From Sclerotinia nivalis (taxonomy: Eukaryota; Ascomycota; Leotiomycetes; Helotiales; Sclerotiniaceae): a DNA stretch of 64,000 nucleotides. Shown in pieces: positions 35,924-46,826 of the stretch (its first letter is position 1; every line of letters starts with the position of its first letter). Position numbers and translations under genes: made by a program. The stretch is from contig JAPEIS010000001.1 in NCBI GenBank assembly GCA_029531795.1, forward strand, positions 7,936,001 to 8,000,000. The letters run 5' to 3'. Below the pieces are notes generated by a model. That model saw only the letters and a list, made by a program, of their open reading frames with translations, was not told the origin of the DNA and ran no database searches.

Positions 35924-36655
35924 CTAGTATCCCTCATTGTTTTTTGTGACTGGGTACTTGATACCAAAAATCTCTCCTACAGTCTCATACATTGGAGTAG
36001 CATTCCATCCATGACAGTCACTTTTCACAATACTTCCCTTTTTCACCCAAGTAGTCAAATCTCGGCCAAGCATATTTCTCCATGCACCTAGCAACTCTTT
36101 CCAAACTTCTTCGTAAATTTCCGCTTTAGCAACAGCCCAGAACATGTAACAAGATATTACCAATGATACCTTTGCGAGTCCCAATGCTTCTCTTTCGTTA
36201 CTGATCTTCCGCATCAGCTTTTTGGCTGCTTCTCCACTGATAGCGTCAGCCCACACTGCAAAGACGTGGACATGTTGTGACGATTGCCCAAAAGGTCCAT
36301 CAAGATACAGACCATTATTGTTATCAAAGCATTAGTCATTGACACCACGGATGATAGCCCTGGACCTACCGAAGTATTTCGCTTGCAATATCCTTACTAT
36401 CCACTGTTTTACACAACACTGCCGCCAAACTTAGAGCCATCGCAGAAGCTAAACTGTCGATAGTTGCGGCTTCTTTGTAAAATATATCTTCGGTAATTAG
36501 CCACATACGTGAGCATCCTCGCGCTGGAGCAAACCACTCTTCCACCCGATCAATGAAGGACCATGTACGCTCTTCCTATTGGATAACGAGGCCAATTTCA
36601 TTCAAACGATCGCTGAAATGATCCAGGATTCCATCAATAGCACCTAAGTATTTTT
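35924..36655 (-). pseudogene. C-terminal relic of an alpha-L-rhamnosidase-like (GH78) protein
   Basis: The minus-strand reading starts near 36655 (YLGAIDGILDHFSDRLNEI), passes a TAG, then EERTWSFIDRVEEWFAPA and MWLITEDIFYKEAATIDSLA, and reaches a gtaggt donor at 36367. A second part from about 36300 has GPFGQSSQHVHVFAVWADA and runs to the stop at 35924, with SDCHGWNATPMYE, the typical end of six-hairpin alpha-L-rhamnosidases and relatives. The in-frame TAG is consistent with a C-to-T change. No N-terminal half exists upstream, since 36661-37874 holds unrelated DNA, so this is a truncated, inactive copy. Intact relatives release rhamnose from glycosides. The break point near 36660 adjoins hairpin-containing DNA. 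Confidence 0.6.
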
Positions 36656-37410
36656 TTGATGAATGAATTATCGAGAAATTGTAAAGAATGATCATGGACC
36701 ATGTAAATCCAGTACAAAGAGAGTTGAAGAATGTTCACAGAACAACTGGGATTCGGAGAGTAATTTTTTAATAGCCCGTCATCTCTTAGAAATCGAGTGT
36801 TGTTTTCCGGGCAAGCGGATCTGCGTGAGAAATAGTATGGGAAAAAAGAAGCTGTGAAGAGAGTTCATGTTAAATAGGGTATGTTAGTAGTAAGAAAAAT
36901 CGACATGAATTCCTTGAATATAATTGAGGAGGGTGTTACGGATGTAGAGTAAAGATTCTCGATGAGGGGTGCTAATAACCTATGATCCTCTTTTTCCTTG
37001 GCTGATCGCCATCTATAATCGTTTTCGTAAAACTCAGCATATAAGGTGTGGATTTTGAGTTGATAATGATTAAGGTTAGATGCGTTAATGTCGTAGTTGA
37101 ATTCAAGAAATCTGGTAGCTATTATTTTTCATTTCATTGAATATATTATTATAAAGTTGTATTAATTGACACAAAGAGTGAAGGTTCTATAGAACGAAGA
37201 GTTCTGAACTAAGTTCAAAACTCTACTGGAGATGGCTAGAGATCTACATTGATTAGTAAATACTGAAATTGGCCAATGCCCCAGAACGAATCTATTTTTT
37301 GGCACGACCCGCCTCGGTAGTTTCCGGCCTCGGTAGACTGTGATTAGTGAACTTGTCTTCGCAATACTTTTCTCCATCTGCTTCCAAGGAAATTTCCTCT
37401 CGCAAACTTA

Positions 37411-37484
37411 GAGGTCGGACTTATCGAATCTCCCGCAAATTGAACGATGCTGGTGGTATGGACTTTGGAGCGGAGTCCGACCTC
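37411..37484. repeat. 11-bp perfect inverted repeat, 52-bp spacer
   Basis: GAGGTCGGACT at 37411-37421 and AGTCCGACCTC at 37474-37484 are exact reverse complements. They lie about 400 bp upstream of the P450 start. They could be the ends of a small non-autonomous element or a palindromic regulator site; CGG/CCG half-sites fit Zn2Cys6 factors. Confidence 0.7.
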
Positions 37485-37642
37485 ACCCCACTCTCCTTTC
37501 CGCAATTGAAGATTTTTCCTGTTACGCGTACGGTACGTCGGGAGGAACGTATATGCCTCCGTGGTGGAGGAATTTATAACTGGATTGCATAATGATGTAG
37601 GTGGAGGACGACATGACGGTGTGCTATGAGTCCCAAAACTCT

Positions 37643-37706
37643 AATTGCGGGTGGCCTCACTATAGCTTTAGCGCCTTCGAAATAAAGCTATAGGCCACCC
37701 ACAATT
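37643..37706. repeat. long imperfect hairpin with 28- and 24-nt arms
   Basis: Left arm 37643-37670 (aattgcgggtggcctcacta, then tagcttta) and right arm 37683-37706 (taaagctataggccaccc, then acaatt) pair over 24 positions with one mismatch and a three-base bulge. The spacer is 12 nt. A third, direct copy of the aattg-n-gggtggc core lies at 37716-37728. This resembles a foldback/MITE-like element about 150 bp upstream of the P450 start codon. Confidence 0.75.
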
Positions 37707-37874
37707 ATGTTCTAGAATTGAGGGTGGCAGATGCACGGCAGTCAATATGGATGTGGGGTGGTACTACTTTACTAGGTTACTGTGTCTGTAGTATAGTATG
37801 TATATATAGGAAGTCTTCGATGGATGTTTTTAGGTCAAGCGCAGTGACAACTTTGCATTTGAACCTACATCATT

Positions 37875-39514
37875 ATGGGCAACCTTACCATTCTTCCAAC
37901 CTTCAAGACGGCGGGAATAGCTGTCCTCATAATATGTCTCGGATTCCTCATCAAAGTATAAACACATCTCAAGCTATATCATCTCGGAAGACTAACAAGC
38001 CTTAGATACTCCATAGAGCCTACTTCACCCCCCTAAGCAAGATCCCAGGACCATGGTACGCAAGACTCACTCGTCTTGTCCTTCAATACCATATATTCAC
38101 TGGAAATCGCATTCACTATGTGCATTCCCTTCATCATACCTACGGCTCCATAGTCCGTATCACTCCAACCGAAGTATCATGTTCTTCGCTTTCCTCCTTT
38201 CAATCCATCCATCCCATCTCTAAAACCTTCCTCAAATCTCCCTGGTATCAAAATTTCATTCCCAACCCTGCGGGGATCCTCACAATGATTGATCCAAAAC
38301 TTCATGCTGCTCGCCGCAAATTATTTGCAAACGCCTTTAGTAAGAGCTTTTTGAAAACAAATTGGGAGAAAGAGGTTAGGAGAAAAGCTGCAATGGCGGT
38401 GGAGAAGATCAAGAGGGATGCTTTGAGAAAAGAGGCGGATATCTTGATGTTTTTTACGTTCATGGCAACTGATATCTTGGCACAACTGGCTTTTGGCGAG
38501 AGTTTTAAAATTTTGGAAAATGAACAGGTCAGTTTCTCCCCTAGCTTCCAAATGATCGACTATTGAATCAAACTTAGAAAACCCAATATATTGAAGAGCT
38601 TCAGCATATAGTCCATGTGAACACTCTACGCGCCGAGTTGCCTACTCTCTTTGCTATTACAAAATTCCTCCGTATTCCCTTTCTCGAAACACCCGACAAG
38701 CGAATTGCAGAATATGGTGCACTAGCAGTAAAAAATGCCAAATCACAAAGCCAGGCTAGTCCGACTATATTCCGAAAAGCTCTGGCCGGATCTAAGACGG
38801 AAAATGCAGAGGGTTCGATCACAGATGGAGATATTGTGAGAGAAGCTTCTGTTCTTATTGTGGTGGGCACCGATACAACTTCTATTTCATTGACATATCT
38901 AGTATACAATATTCTGAAAGATCGGAAATTGCAGAAACAATTAGAAGATGAGGTGGCTACTTTGAGAGAAGATTTTGAGGCAAAGGATGTGGAGGAGTTA
39001 GTGTTATTAAATGCAGTTATTGACGAAGGACTGAGGTTATGGAGTGCAGCGCCTGGTGCTCTACCTCGAACCGTGCCGAACGGAGGAACGGTATTGGATG
39101 GATATCAAATTCCAGGGGGTATAACAGTTTCGACACAAAGTTGGACTATCCACCGCGATCCAGAAATCTACCCAGAACCTGAAAGGTATTTTTCCTCATC
39201 ATTTCATTCCCTAAATCCTCCTCATGACATCATTAACATATATCTCCCCCAGTTTCCAACCTCAACGCTGGCTAGACCGTAAATCAGACAATGCAAAAGC
39301 GGCTTATCATCCTTTCGGAGCAGGAACACGCACTTGTATAGGAATCCATTTGGCAAGAATGGAAATGTGGTTAACTCTTGCTTTGTTCTTCAGAGAGTGT
39401 AAGGGAGCAAGGATTGCGTTAAGCCAAGATGAAGAAAGTATGGAGGTTAGAAGATCCTTCGTAATTGAGCCGAAGGGTAAAAAGTGTATGATTACTATGA
39501 GGGATGGATACTAG
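37875..39514 (+). CDS. cytochrome P450 monooxygenase, 490 aa
   Basis: Spliced model: join(37875..37955, 38006..38527, 38578..39185, 39253..39514). The introns are 50, 50 and 67 nt, GT-AG, and in phase to the stop. An N-terminal membrane anchor (AGIAVLIICLGFLI) precedes the proline-rich hinge KIPGPW, as in microsomal P450s. The I-helix oxygen-binding motif VVGTDTTS is near residue 296, the K-helix ExxR (DEGLRLW) near 350, PEPESFQPQRW near 405, and the haem-binding loop FGAGTRTCIG with its Cys ligand near 428. All key residues are present, so it should be an active haem-thiolate oxygenase fed by NADPH-P450 reductase at the ER. It resembles the CYP groups around fungal secondary metabolism and detoxification. 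No synthase gene is nearby, so the substrate is unknown. Confidence 0.92.
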
Positions 39515-40373
39515 TATGGTTATTTGGGGATGTAGGAGTGATTTGTTTGGGGGGGGGGGGGGGGGGAGGGGGGTTCGTTATTAAGGCAGACATTGAGAGG
39601 ATTATCAAATCTGAGGATAGGCAATAAGAACGACGGATTAGATCAGTGGTGTGATTAGTATACGGTAGTAATATTATAGCTGATATTGAAATAACATTAC
39701 TCACTAATGTCCGTAAATATGTATCTCATATTGTGAAAGAGGTAGGTCGAGATACGTGCGTCCCGATTGCACATTGCAAAGGGGAATAGGAATAGAAACT
39801 GAATAGATTATATTATAGAGGCTTCAAATAGTATAATTAATAGAATTAATAATGGGTTTGGATTATATATAATAGATATACAAAAAGATTAATGAAAACG
39901 ATTAATTATTCAAGAAAGGGAGGGCGAAGCCCTTTCCTTATATCTAATTACGAAGGATTATGTAACCTATTGACTATAAACTAGCTATGTATTTGGCTTC
40001 AATAACCCATTTATTGATAGTTTATTATTGAAAATACACAAATTCCGGTATTTCTTTATATTATTAATGATATTTCAATATCATTGAAATTGATAACACT
40101 ATTGGTGACATAGAATTCAATATGTATCACCAATGTAGAGCGTATTTCAAATACTGAAAATACTAATTACAACACTGGGGTAGATCAAAGATGTGACAAT
40201 CGAAACGCCGATTTAAAGAGCTATTTTGTTGAATTAAATTGAATTATCATCCTCAAAGCTCATCTCTATACAGATTACCACCCTGTTGTGTAGAGAAAAT
40301 AGCATCAGATTCTAAAAAGATGTTAAACATGACACTTCTTCGAACGTTTGATAATATATTGAAGTACGGGGTA
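39515..40373. other. convergent intergenic region: poly-G tract and AT-rich repeat-like DNA
   Basis: A run of 18 G at 39549-39566 lies just behind the P450 stop. From about 39800 to 40200 the DNA is AT-rich with RIP-like composition and includes a short palindrome around agggcgaagccct near 39920; it is probably a decayed repeat. No gene is seen. Confidence 0.5.
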
Positions 40374-42153
40374 CTAACTAAGATTCACAACCAAAATATC
40401 TACTTCCAACGCACTCAGACCCAATTTCGACAATCTGCCCTCACTAACACTCCAATTTGAATCTCCATATAATGTCTGATTTACCAACACCACATTCCCC
40501 GGCAAAGGTATCGTGATCTCGGCTTTGGAATCAACATACTCCCCATTAACAATCCCAATCATCATCTGTTCGCCCACTATCCATGCACTTACATCCAACA
40601 ACCCACTTCCCAATCCCTTGATTGTATTTGTGCCAAACAGAAAATCAATAGCAGGCCCAGTCTGCAATACTTTTCCCAACGCCGCACTACCAACATTTAC
40701 AGAATCCGTACTCGGATAAATCCAGTACGTAATGCCCTTGGCATTGTGATTTACACTTAACATTATCATGACTTCCACCTCCTCTGCACTTGGTATGCTT
40801 TGCCAATACTGCGATTCACCAAACGCTTGTACTACTGACCACGTAGGTTTGCTCAAACCACCTTGACTTCCCGGTCCTATATTTGCTTGATAGTTTTGTA
40901 TGTCGTCGAGTCGATTAGATACATCTTCTAACTCTCCTACACAATTGTCGCACCCGCAATCCCCATATGTTTCATTACAAGGTGTATTCCACGAAACAGA
41001 CCAAGTTGCATTGATAGCCACTGGATATGCATCTTGGAAGATGATATCGGCACCGGCTGAATATTCCGGATAGTAGAAGTTTTGACAATTTAGCACGAGA
41101 CTGACGGGATGATATGGATCAAGGGATCTAAGTTGCTTGTAGGCAAGTTGCGTAGAATTGAGGGGATATACCCACCCATCGGGCTCATCGGCGGTGTACC
41201 AGGAAAGGAGGGTGGTTCTATTTTGCCAGAGAGCTACTTGTTCTGAGATGCGTGTCGAGTTTTGGAATGCGAAACGCATGTCATAAAGATTGAAGAGGTT
41301 TAATTCATCCATTTTATCCCAATACTCTATGAGTTGATCAGTGGGATAGGATTGATCTGGAAGGCCACCGTCTGGAACGATGTTTATGGTGTTGAAACCG
41401 AGTGCAGCGTATGCTTCGAGATTGGCGAGGGAGACATTGTCGGGAGTTACATACGATCCATCCGCATAATATCCATTAGGGAAGATGGCATACCAGCCAT
41501 CCCAATCATTCTTATTATTTTGAACATAAAGTCCTCCATAAAGATTGTCAATTTTCACAGCACTACCATAGTCCCGGGATGGCAGTACGTAGACACTGGT
41601 GCTTGCCGTATAAGTTTGTTGACCATCAGGGGAGGTGGCATAAATCGAGACTGCATATGGCTCTAATCGTGCTGGGAACGACGAGAAAGAGAACCCAATT
41701 AGGTTTCCTGTTGAATTAACTGGAACTTTGTTGGTGATAAATAGAGCACCTGACTCTTCATTGTAAACTTCAATATCAAGAGTCGTGAAAGGCGAGCTGA
41801 TATTGCTTCCAGGGGTATCATAGGTAGCATTTCGATATGAACCACCAAAGACATGAGATATGCTAGCATCAACGATCAAAGTTCCCTCACCATCACTCTC
41901 CATAAATATTGAATACCGAGGTTGTATAGTAACATATAGTAGAGGATCATACTGCGGTACCGGAAACTGGAATTGTCCTCCTGGATCTAGCGAATGGTTT
42001 CTAAGGAATGTCAAAAATTATCCCCTCTTGCCACAATGGGATAACAACTCACGTGCTCATATAAGGTTTTCCGCACCAAGTAAGGACATCGGAGGGAGCA
42101 TTGAAAGCGAGCGTCAGAGATATTAGAGCTTGTAACACGAATGGAAAATGCAT
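40374..42153 (-). CDS. secreted glycosidase-like protein, 575 aa
   Basis: Spliced model: complement(40374..42000, 42053..42153), with a 52-nt GT-AG intron and consistent phase. The first exon encodes a signal peptide (FPFVLQALISLTLAFNAPS), so the protein is secreted. It has many N-glycosylation sites (NATYD, NSTRI, NRTTL). An N-terminal beta-rich region of about 190 residues precedes a TIM-barrel-like region: YAALGFNTINIVPDGG, then LLSWYTADEPDGW near residue 300, whose acidic pair after a strand fits a glycosidase acid/base position, then ADIIFQDAYPV, KPTWSVVQAFGESQYW and KGITYWIYPS. This order fits clan GH-A-like fungal proteins without a CAZy assignment I can name. It is divergent with a sugar transporter gene. 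An extracellular glycan or glycoside hydrolase is likely; the substrate is unknown. Confidence 0.8.
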
Positions 42154-42843
42154 TATGAAATTCAAGTCTGTGATAGAAGGGTTCAAAGACAGTAGCCAAT
42201 ATGAGAAAGATCTCGAGATATCATATGTACTCCAAGTAAAATGCAACGACTACACGAAGTGGAACCTTTTACCCCTCTTGGTCTGCCGAATCGGACGAAT
42301 TGTAAATTCATATCACGTGCCCAGTTGGAATTGCGCCGATAAGAACTTCACAAAATTAGTTGTAAATGACGCGTTGACTACAAAAATATTAAACGTGAAC
42401 CACCCACTAAAAGTAAGATATAAACAAAGTTTCGTAGGAAAGAAGAGAGATGACAATGGATGATAGACCCAAAACTAGCGCTATCGCACTCATTCATGCA
42501 CCAGGACGCACAAGGAAGGTCATATCAAGGATCTTACCGGTCCATCATTGGTTATTTCGAGTTGAACAAGCTTCGACAAGCTTTGTAGGCTTTGGTATTC
42601 CTTGCACTTGCATTAGAGCTATGATAAGCCATATCGCCTCCTCCATACAGAATACAGAAGGCTTTTGATTGCGCATGTTCTCGGTCGATTCTATCAAGAT
42701 AAGAAGCATAAATATGTACTATACTTATGCGTGATTGTAACTTGCAAGTATAATGTTCGCAATAGCATCGAAGTCCGCTTTTCTGCACTGCACCGAGTTC
42801 CATTAATTGAGAACAGCTCCCATATTTTATCGAAGGTAAACTC
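42154..42843. promoter_or_regulatory. shared divergent promoter of glycosidase-like and sugar transporter genes
   Basis: 690 bp separates the start codons of the minus-strand secreted protein and the plus-strand transporter. No gene lies within. Divergent arrangement over a short spacer suggests common regulation. I do not identify a specific operator. Confidence 0.5.
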
Positions 42844-44642
42844 ATGATGGGAGAGACAATCCTAGGTCGGATAACTCGTCCGAGGGTTTCTAGCTATTCA
42901 TGGATAGTGTCAGTTCTACTTGTCCTATGTTCATGTATCACATCCACCACATTTGGATATGACGGATCGATGATGTTGGTATTTTCGACAGAGAAGTCTC
43001 ATACTCATACCGTCTGTGATAGCTGACCATGAATAGGAATGGACTCAATATCTTGCCCAGCTATAGCGATTACTTCAATCTGAATACCGCCACTCTGTCT
43101 CTCAATACAGCCGCGCTCTGGATCGGTGGCGCCATTGCTGGTCTGACTTATGGCCAAGTAACTGATAGGATCGGACGCAGATATGCATTATTTTGGGCGG
43201 CCATTGGGACATTTTTGTCCGTCGTGCTTCAGACAGCTGCGCAGAATACAGCGATGTTTGTGATAGCTAGAATTTTAGTCGGATACGGAACTTCTGCCTC
43301 CACTCTTACTGGACCGACGTATGTTGCTGAGACACTTCCATATAATTGGAGAGCCTGGGGATTGGGAGTGTTGAACGATTTTTATTATGTCGGTATGAGT
43401 TTTCATTACCATCTGTTGATTCACACATCTGACATGGAGCAGGAGGTTTGATTGCAGCTGGTGTGACATACAGAACAGCTTCTTACAGCTCGACCTGGGC
43501 ATGGAGAGTCCCCTCTTTAGTCCAAGGTGTCTTCAGTATTCTTTGTATTGCAATCTTACCGTTCGTCCCCGAATCACCTCGATGGTTAGCCTATGTCGGA
43601 CGTACAGAAGAGGCATTGATGGTTGTGGCTCAGACTCATGCGAATGGAGATACGTCGAATCCTGTTGTATTAGCGCAATACCAAGAGATTATCGACACGA
43701 TAGAGTACGAGAGAAATGTTGGCGAGACCCTGAGCCTGAAGCAGATGGTCAAAACACCGTTTGCAAGGAAAAGGGTATCCCTGGCGATCTCGGCCGCGGT
43801 AATTTCTACGATTTCAGGTAGGTAATTAATTCTGTCCTTGTTTGTAGTATTGACCTTTCTAGGCAACGTAATTGCAAGTTACTACTTAGGAACGATGCTT
43901 GATAATGCCGGTATAAGTGACACCACGACGCAACTCCAAATTGTGAGTTTTCAAGCCACACAAGTTTAGGGATTAGGGCTGAACTTCAATAGAACATAAT
44001 CCTGAATGCTTGGTGTCTTTGTTGCGCCCTCCTTGGAACATACTATGCTGATATCCTTGGCCGTCGTGCAACTGCAATTATTAGTACAGCACTTCTCACT
44101 ATTTTTCTCTTCATCGTCGGTGCTCTAACTAAAGGTATGCGCTCCACCATTCGACTCTGCTCCCTGCGTTGTTGACATGTTGAAAAGTGTATGGAACATC
44201 AACGAACAAGTCCGGTGTGTACGGCACGGTCGCTGCAATTTTTCTCTTCCAAGGAGCTTACTCTTTTGGCTGGACACCACTCCTTTACCTGTATCCTCCC
44301 GAAGTGCTCAATTATTCCATCAGAGCCAACGGAATGGGTCTTTTTACCTTTGTCCTCAATGGCGTTGCACTTCTCATTGTGTTCTCTTTTCCATTTGCGC
44401 AAGAAGCCATGGGCTGGAAGATATATATGATGAACGGTGCGTGGGATGTATTGGAGGTAGGATTAATCTGGAAATATTGGGTAGAAACACGAGGAAAGAC
44501 ACTCGAGGAGATTGACGAGATGTTTGAAGGTATCAAACACTCCGACGTACCTGATTTGGAAGACGTGGTGAAAGTAAACATGAAACCTGGGGACGATGTT
44601 CCAGAAAGAATTGAGATTGTCCCCTCAAGGAAAAGTGTTTGA
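42844..44642 (+). CDS. MFS sugar transporter, 512 aa, six exons
   Basis: Spliced model: join(42844..42974, 43037..43392, 43443..43817, 43863..43942, 43993..44134, 44188..44642); all introns are 45-62 nt, GT-AG, and in phase. Twelve hydrophobic helices are expected. Sugar-porter signatures are present in order: FGYDGSMMNGLNILPSY in the first loop, the loop 2/3 motif GQVTDRIGRR, RILVGYGTS, VPESPRWLAYVGR after helix 6, YYADILGRR after helix 8, and SFGWTPLLYLYPPEVL. The C-terminal cytosolic tail is acidic and contains WVETRGKTLEEIDEMFEG, the usual PETKG-like end. It belongs to the fungal lactose/hexose permease-type H+ symporters of the plasma membrane. Two perfect 51-bp copies follow in the 3' flank. 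Together with the divergent secreted glycosidase-like gene it may import the released sugar (inference). Confidence 0.9.
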
Positions 44643-44698
44643 AATGAAGCAAATAGAAAATGAGTTAGGATTAAGAAACAAACATTTTTGAGAGTGTT

Positions 44699-44800
44699 AA
44701 ACAGTCAATCTCATAAGACTAGCCCTAAGCTATGTAACAGAGTGGTGGCAAACAGTCAATCTCATAAGACTAGCCCTAAGCTATGTAACAGAGTGGTGGC
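44699..44800. repeat. perfect 51-bp tandem duplication
   Basis: Unit 44699-44749 is repeated exactly at 44750-44800 (starts aaacagtcaatctcataaga, ends gagtggtggc). It lies 57 bp after the stop of the MFS transporter, probably in its 3' UTR. There is no mismatch, so the duplication is recent or the assembly duplicated it. Confidence 0.9.
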
Positions 44801-44926
44801 ATATGATTTAGACAATATGAATATCTGAACCCCTTACTTTATCATAAATGAAGTTCCATGAAGGAGAACACATCAAATCATGAGCAAATCCAAGTAGAAA
44901 CCCAAGTAAAAAGTGTGAACACGAGA

Positions 44927-46270
44927 TTAGTCAACGTCATCCCATTTCTGCAACAAGTCCGCAGGGAGAACTCGATTTCCCTTTTTGATCTGTTCCGTCA
45001 CTCGTAATGGACCCTTGCCATCCCAGCTTACTTCTACGCGATGATTCTCTGAATCTTTCACAATCTCCATGACCCTCTTCACAAGAACGTGAAATTTGCT
45101 CAACAAAGTCGCGTTCCTCTCTTCCCATTCGAGCACCTTATCCTTGACGTTTGACACCTCGGGCTTATCGAAGAGCCCATATTCATGATAGGCGAGCAAG
45201 AAGTTGGGAGTCTGATTTAACCACAGACGAGGAAGAATCTCTTCCATGTCAAAAACACTCAATTTGCGTCGCGTCTTCATGTCGAAAATCTGACTTTGGG
45301 GTTTCTTGGTGCCTTGCATTCGCAGATCGAGCTTCGAATTATTGGATTCTGCAGGGGCACTACCTACTCCTAACTTGGCAAATGACTCATCCAGTGGTGA
45401 TTGTGCACTCTCCTTCGAGTGTTTCATAGGTGGATCTTGTTCTCTGATGTATCCATCACTCTCGCTGCGAACTAAAATATGAAGGTCCGCGAAATCATAC
45501 TCGATGATGCGTTGATGTGAGCAAGAACCCCTTACATCCCGGTCCCATGTAGTATATCGTTCCGGAAATGTATGACCGTGACCTCGGAGGTCATCAATAG
45601 TTTCAGTGGGAGTTCTTTCTTTTCGGATGAAGAAAACTGTATCCCCCACGAAATCAGCAATAAATCGAAATGACCTCCCCGCCGAGCCTGCAAATCTTAA
45701 AAGATCTCCAATTGTAGACCCGCATCCTACCAGATCAAGAGCTTGTAAATTAAAGTCCGGTTCGAGAGCTAGGATGGATCGAACGGCGGGCTCCAAGGGA
45801 TAATCGGGATATCGTGCAGCATTGATGTCGCGGTATACGGACCCGCTGTCACTAGGAAGCTTTTCATCTTGTGCGGGAGGAGACCAGGCTGGAGGAGATC
45901 CTATTTCTCACGAGTTAGAAATTAGTTACGGTTTCTATGGACCATGAACAGCCAGCCTCGAAAAGCATACTGCGAAAGCTAGAATGCTTCCCAATGCTAG
46001 AGTTTCTCCATTGTGAGTGAGTTGCAAGAGCATATTTTGCTTACCTGGTACAAGAATTATGGGAGATTTAGCTTCTAGCCAGTTGTAAGAAGCAAGGTAA
46101 TTGACATTTACAATGGTAGGAGCATTATCTTCAATCAATAAAGTTGAAATATTGATTTTGTCAATTTCTGGTCCGAAGGGTTCATCTGATACTGGTGGAG
46201 GGATATGAGATGCTGAGCGTTGCCAGAAGTCCGAATGAGCCCCACGAGCCACACTGTAAGAGGACGACAT
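44927..46270 (-). CDS. fungal protein of the family mislabelled 'geranylgeranyl pyrophosphate synthetase', 399 aa
   Basis: Spliced model: complement(44927..45900, 46045..46270), with a 144-nt intron and consistent phase. Family landmarks in order: ASYNWLEAKSPIILVPG, then GSPPAWSPP just after the intron, YRDINAARYPDYPLEPAVRS, DLLRFAGSAGRSFRF, HTFPERYTTWDRD, HQRIIEYDFADLHILVRSES with DGYI, then a Lys-rich linker and LPRLWLNQTPNFLLAYHEYG. Many filamentous fungal homologues carry the name geranylgeranyl pyrophosphate synthetase, but the aspartate-rich DDxxD motifs of prenyl transferases are absent here, so that name should not be copied. The domain order suggests a decapping/RAI1-like or nuclease-like fold at most; I cannot assign a function. 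It is divergent from the large helicase/AAA gene. Confidence 0.75.
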
Positions 46271-46826
46271 GATCGATTTGTCGCAATCTCAACTGAAGAA
46301 TATTTTTGCCTTGTGCTTGATAATCAATTTTTTGGAAGATATACCTGCTATTTATTAAAAATTACAAAAGGTGTTCTTCTTTAATACAAATCATCCGCTC
46401 GTATTTATTGTCGTCCCCTCGTTTTCATTATCATCCCCTCGTTTTTATTACTATATGCCCCTCCTATGAATCCATTGGCTCTCCTCCCCTCATTCTGTGC
46501 CTCACAACACATAACTGGTATATAGCAAACGGAAATGTCTTACCATCAGGTGTCAGCACATGCAAGTAGCCCCATTCACCTGTAGATAATGGATTGGGTA
46601 GCAAACGTGCTCGGCGAGGCTTTTTTTGACTTCTGCTGTAGGCTGTAAAACGATTCATCACTCGTTAGAATTATGCTTGTTCGATGCTGCTATAGCATTG
46701 TCTATCAAAAAGAAAAAATCTTCGAGCGTTTAAAGTTACGCTGTTTGGTGCTTTCAATTTCTATTTCAACTTCCCACCACATTGATCAAAAAGCTTGGTG
46801 TTTATCGATCGGACTTCAAATTCTTC
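46271..46826. promoter_or_regulatory. divergent promoter region with 20-bp tandem repeats
   Basis: Spacer between the minus-strand gene ending upstream at 46270 and the helicase/AAA gene starting at 46827. It contains three 20-bp tandem units at 46391-46450. A minus-strand open frame 46661..46464 (65 codons, basic) with an internal gtaaga donor might be a short exon but has no partner. Confidence 0.5.
46391..46450. repeat. three 20-bp tandem units
   Basis: Units tcatccgctcgtatttattg, tcgtcccctcgttttcatta and tcatcccctcgtttttatta are adjacent, with the core C-C-N-CTCGT conserved in all. The position in a divergent promoter suggests repeated regulator sites, although slippage-derived sequence is equally possible. 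Confidence 0.8.

Larger units (their letters stand above)
36656..37874. other. intergenic with two inverted repeats; P450 promoter
   Basis: No gene is recognised. It contains the inverted repeats at 37411-37484 and 37643-37706 described separately, and the upstream region of the P450 gene. Confidence 0.45.

Noticed and set aside
37875..46270. Secondary-metabolite gene cluster around the P450
   Set aside because: No polyketide synthase, peptide synthetase or terpene synthase is present; the 'GGPP synthetase' name of the neighbour is a family mislabel.
46464..46661. Minus-strand 65-codon basic frame in the divergent promoter
   Set aside because: Protein-like up to an internal gtaaga donor but no acceptor exon joins in phase, and it lies within the helicase promoter; left uncalled.
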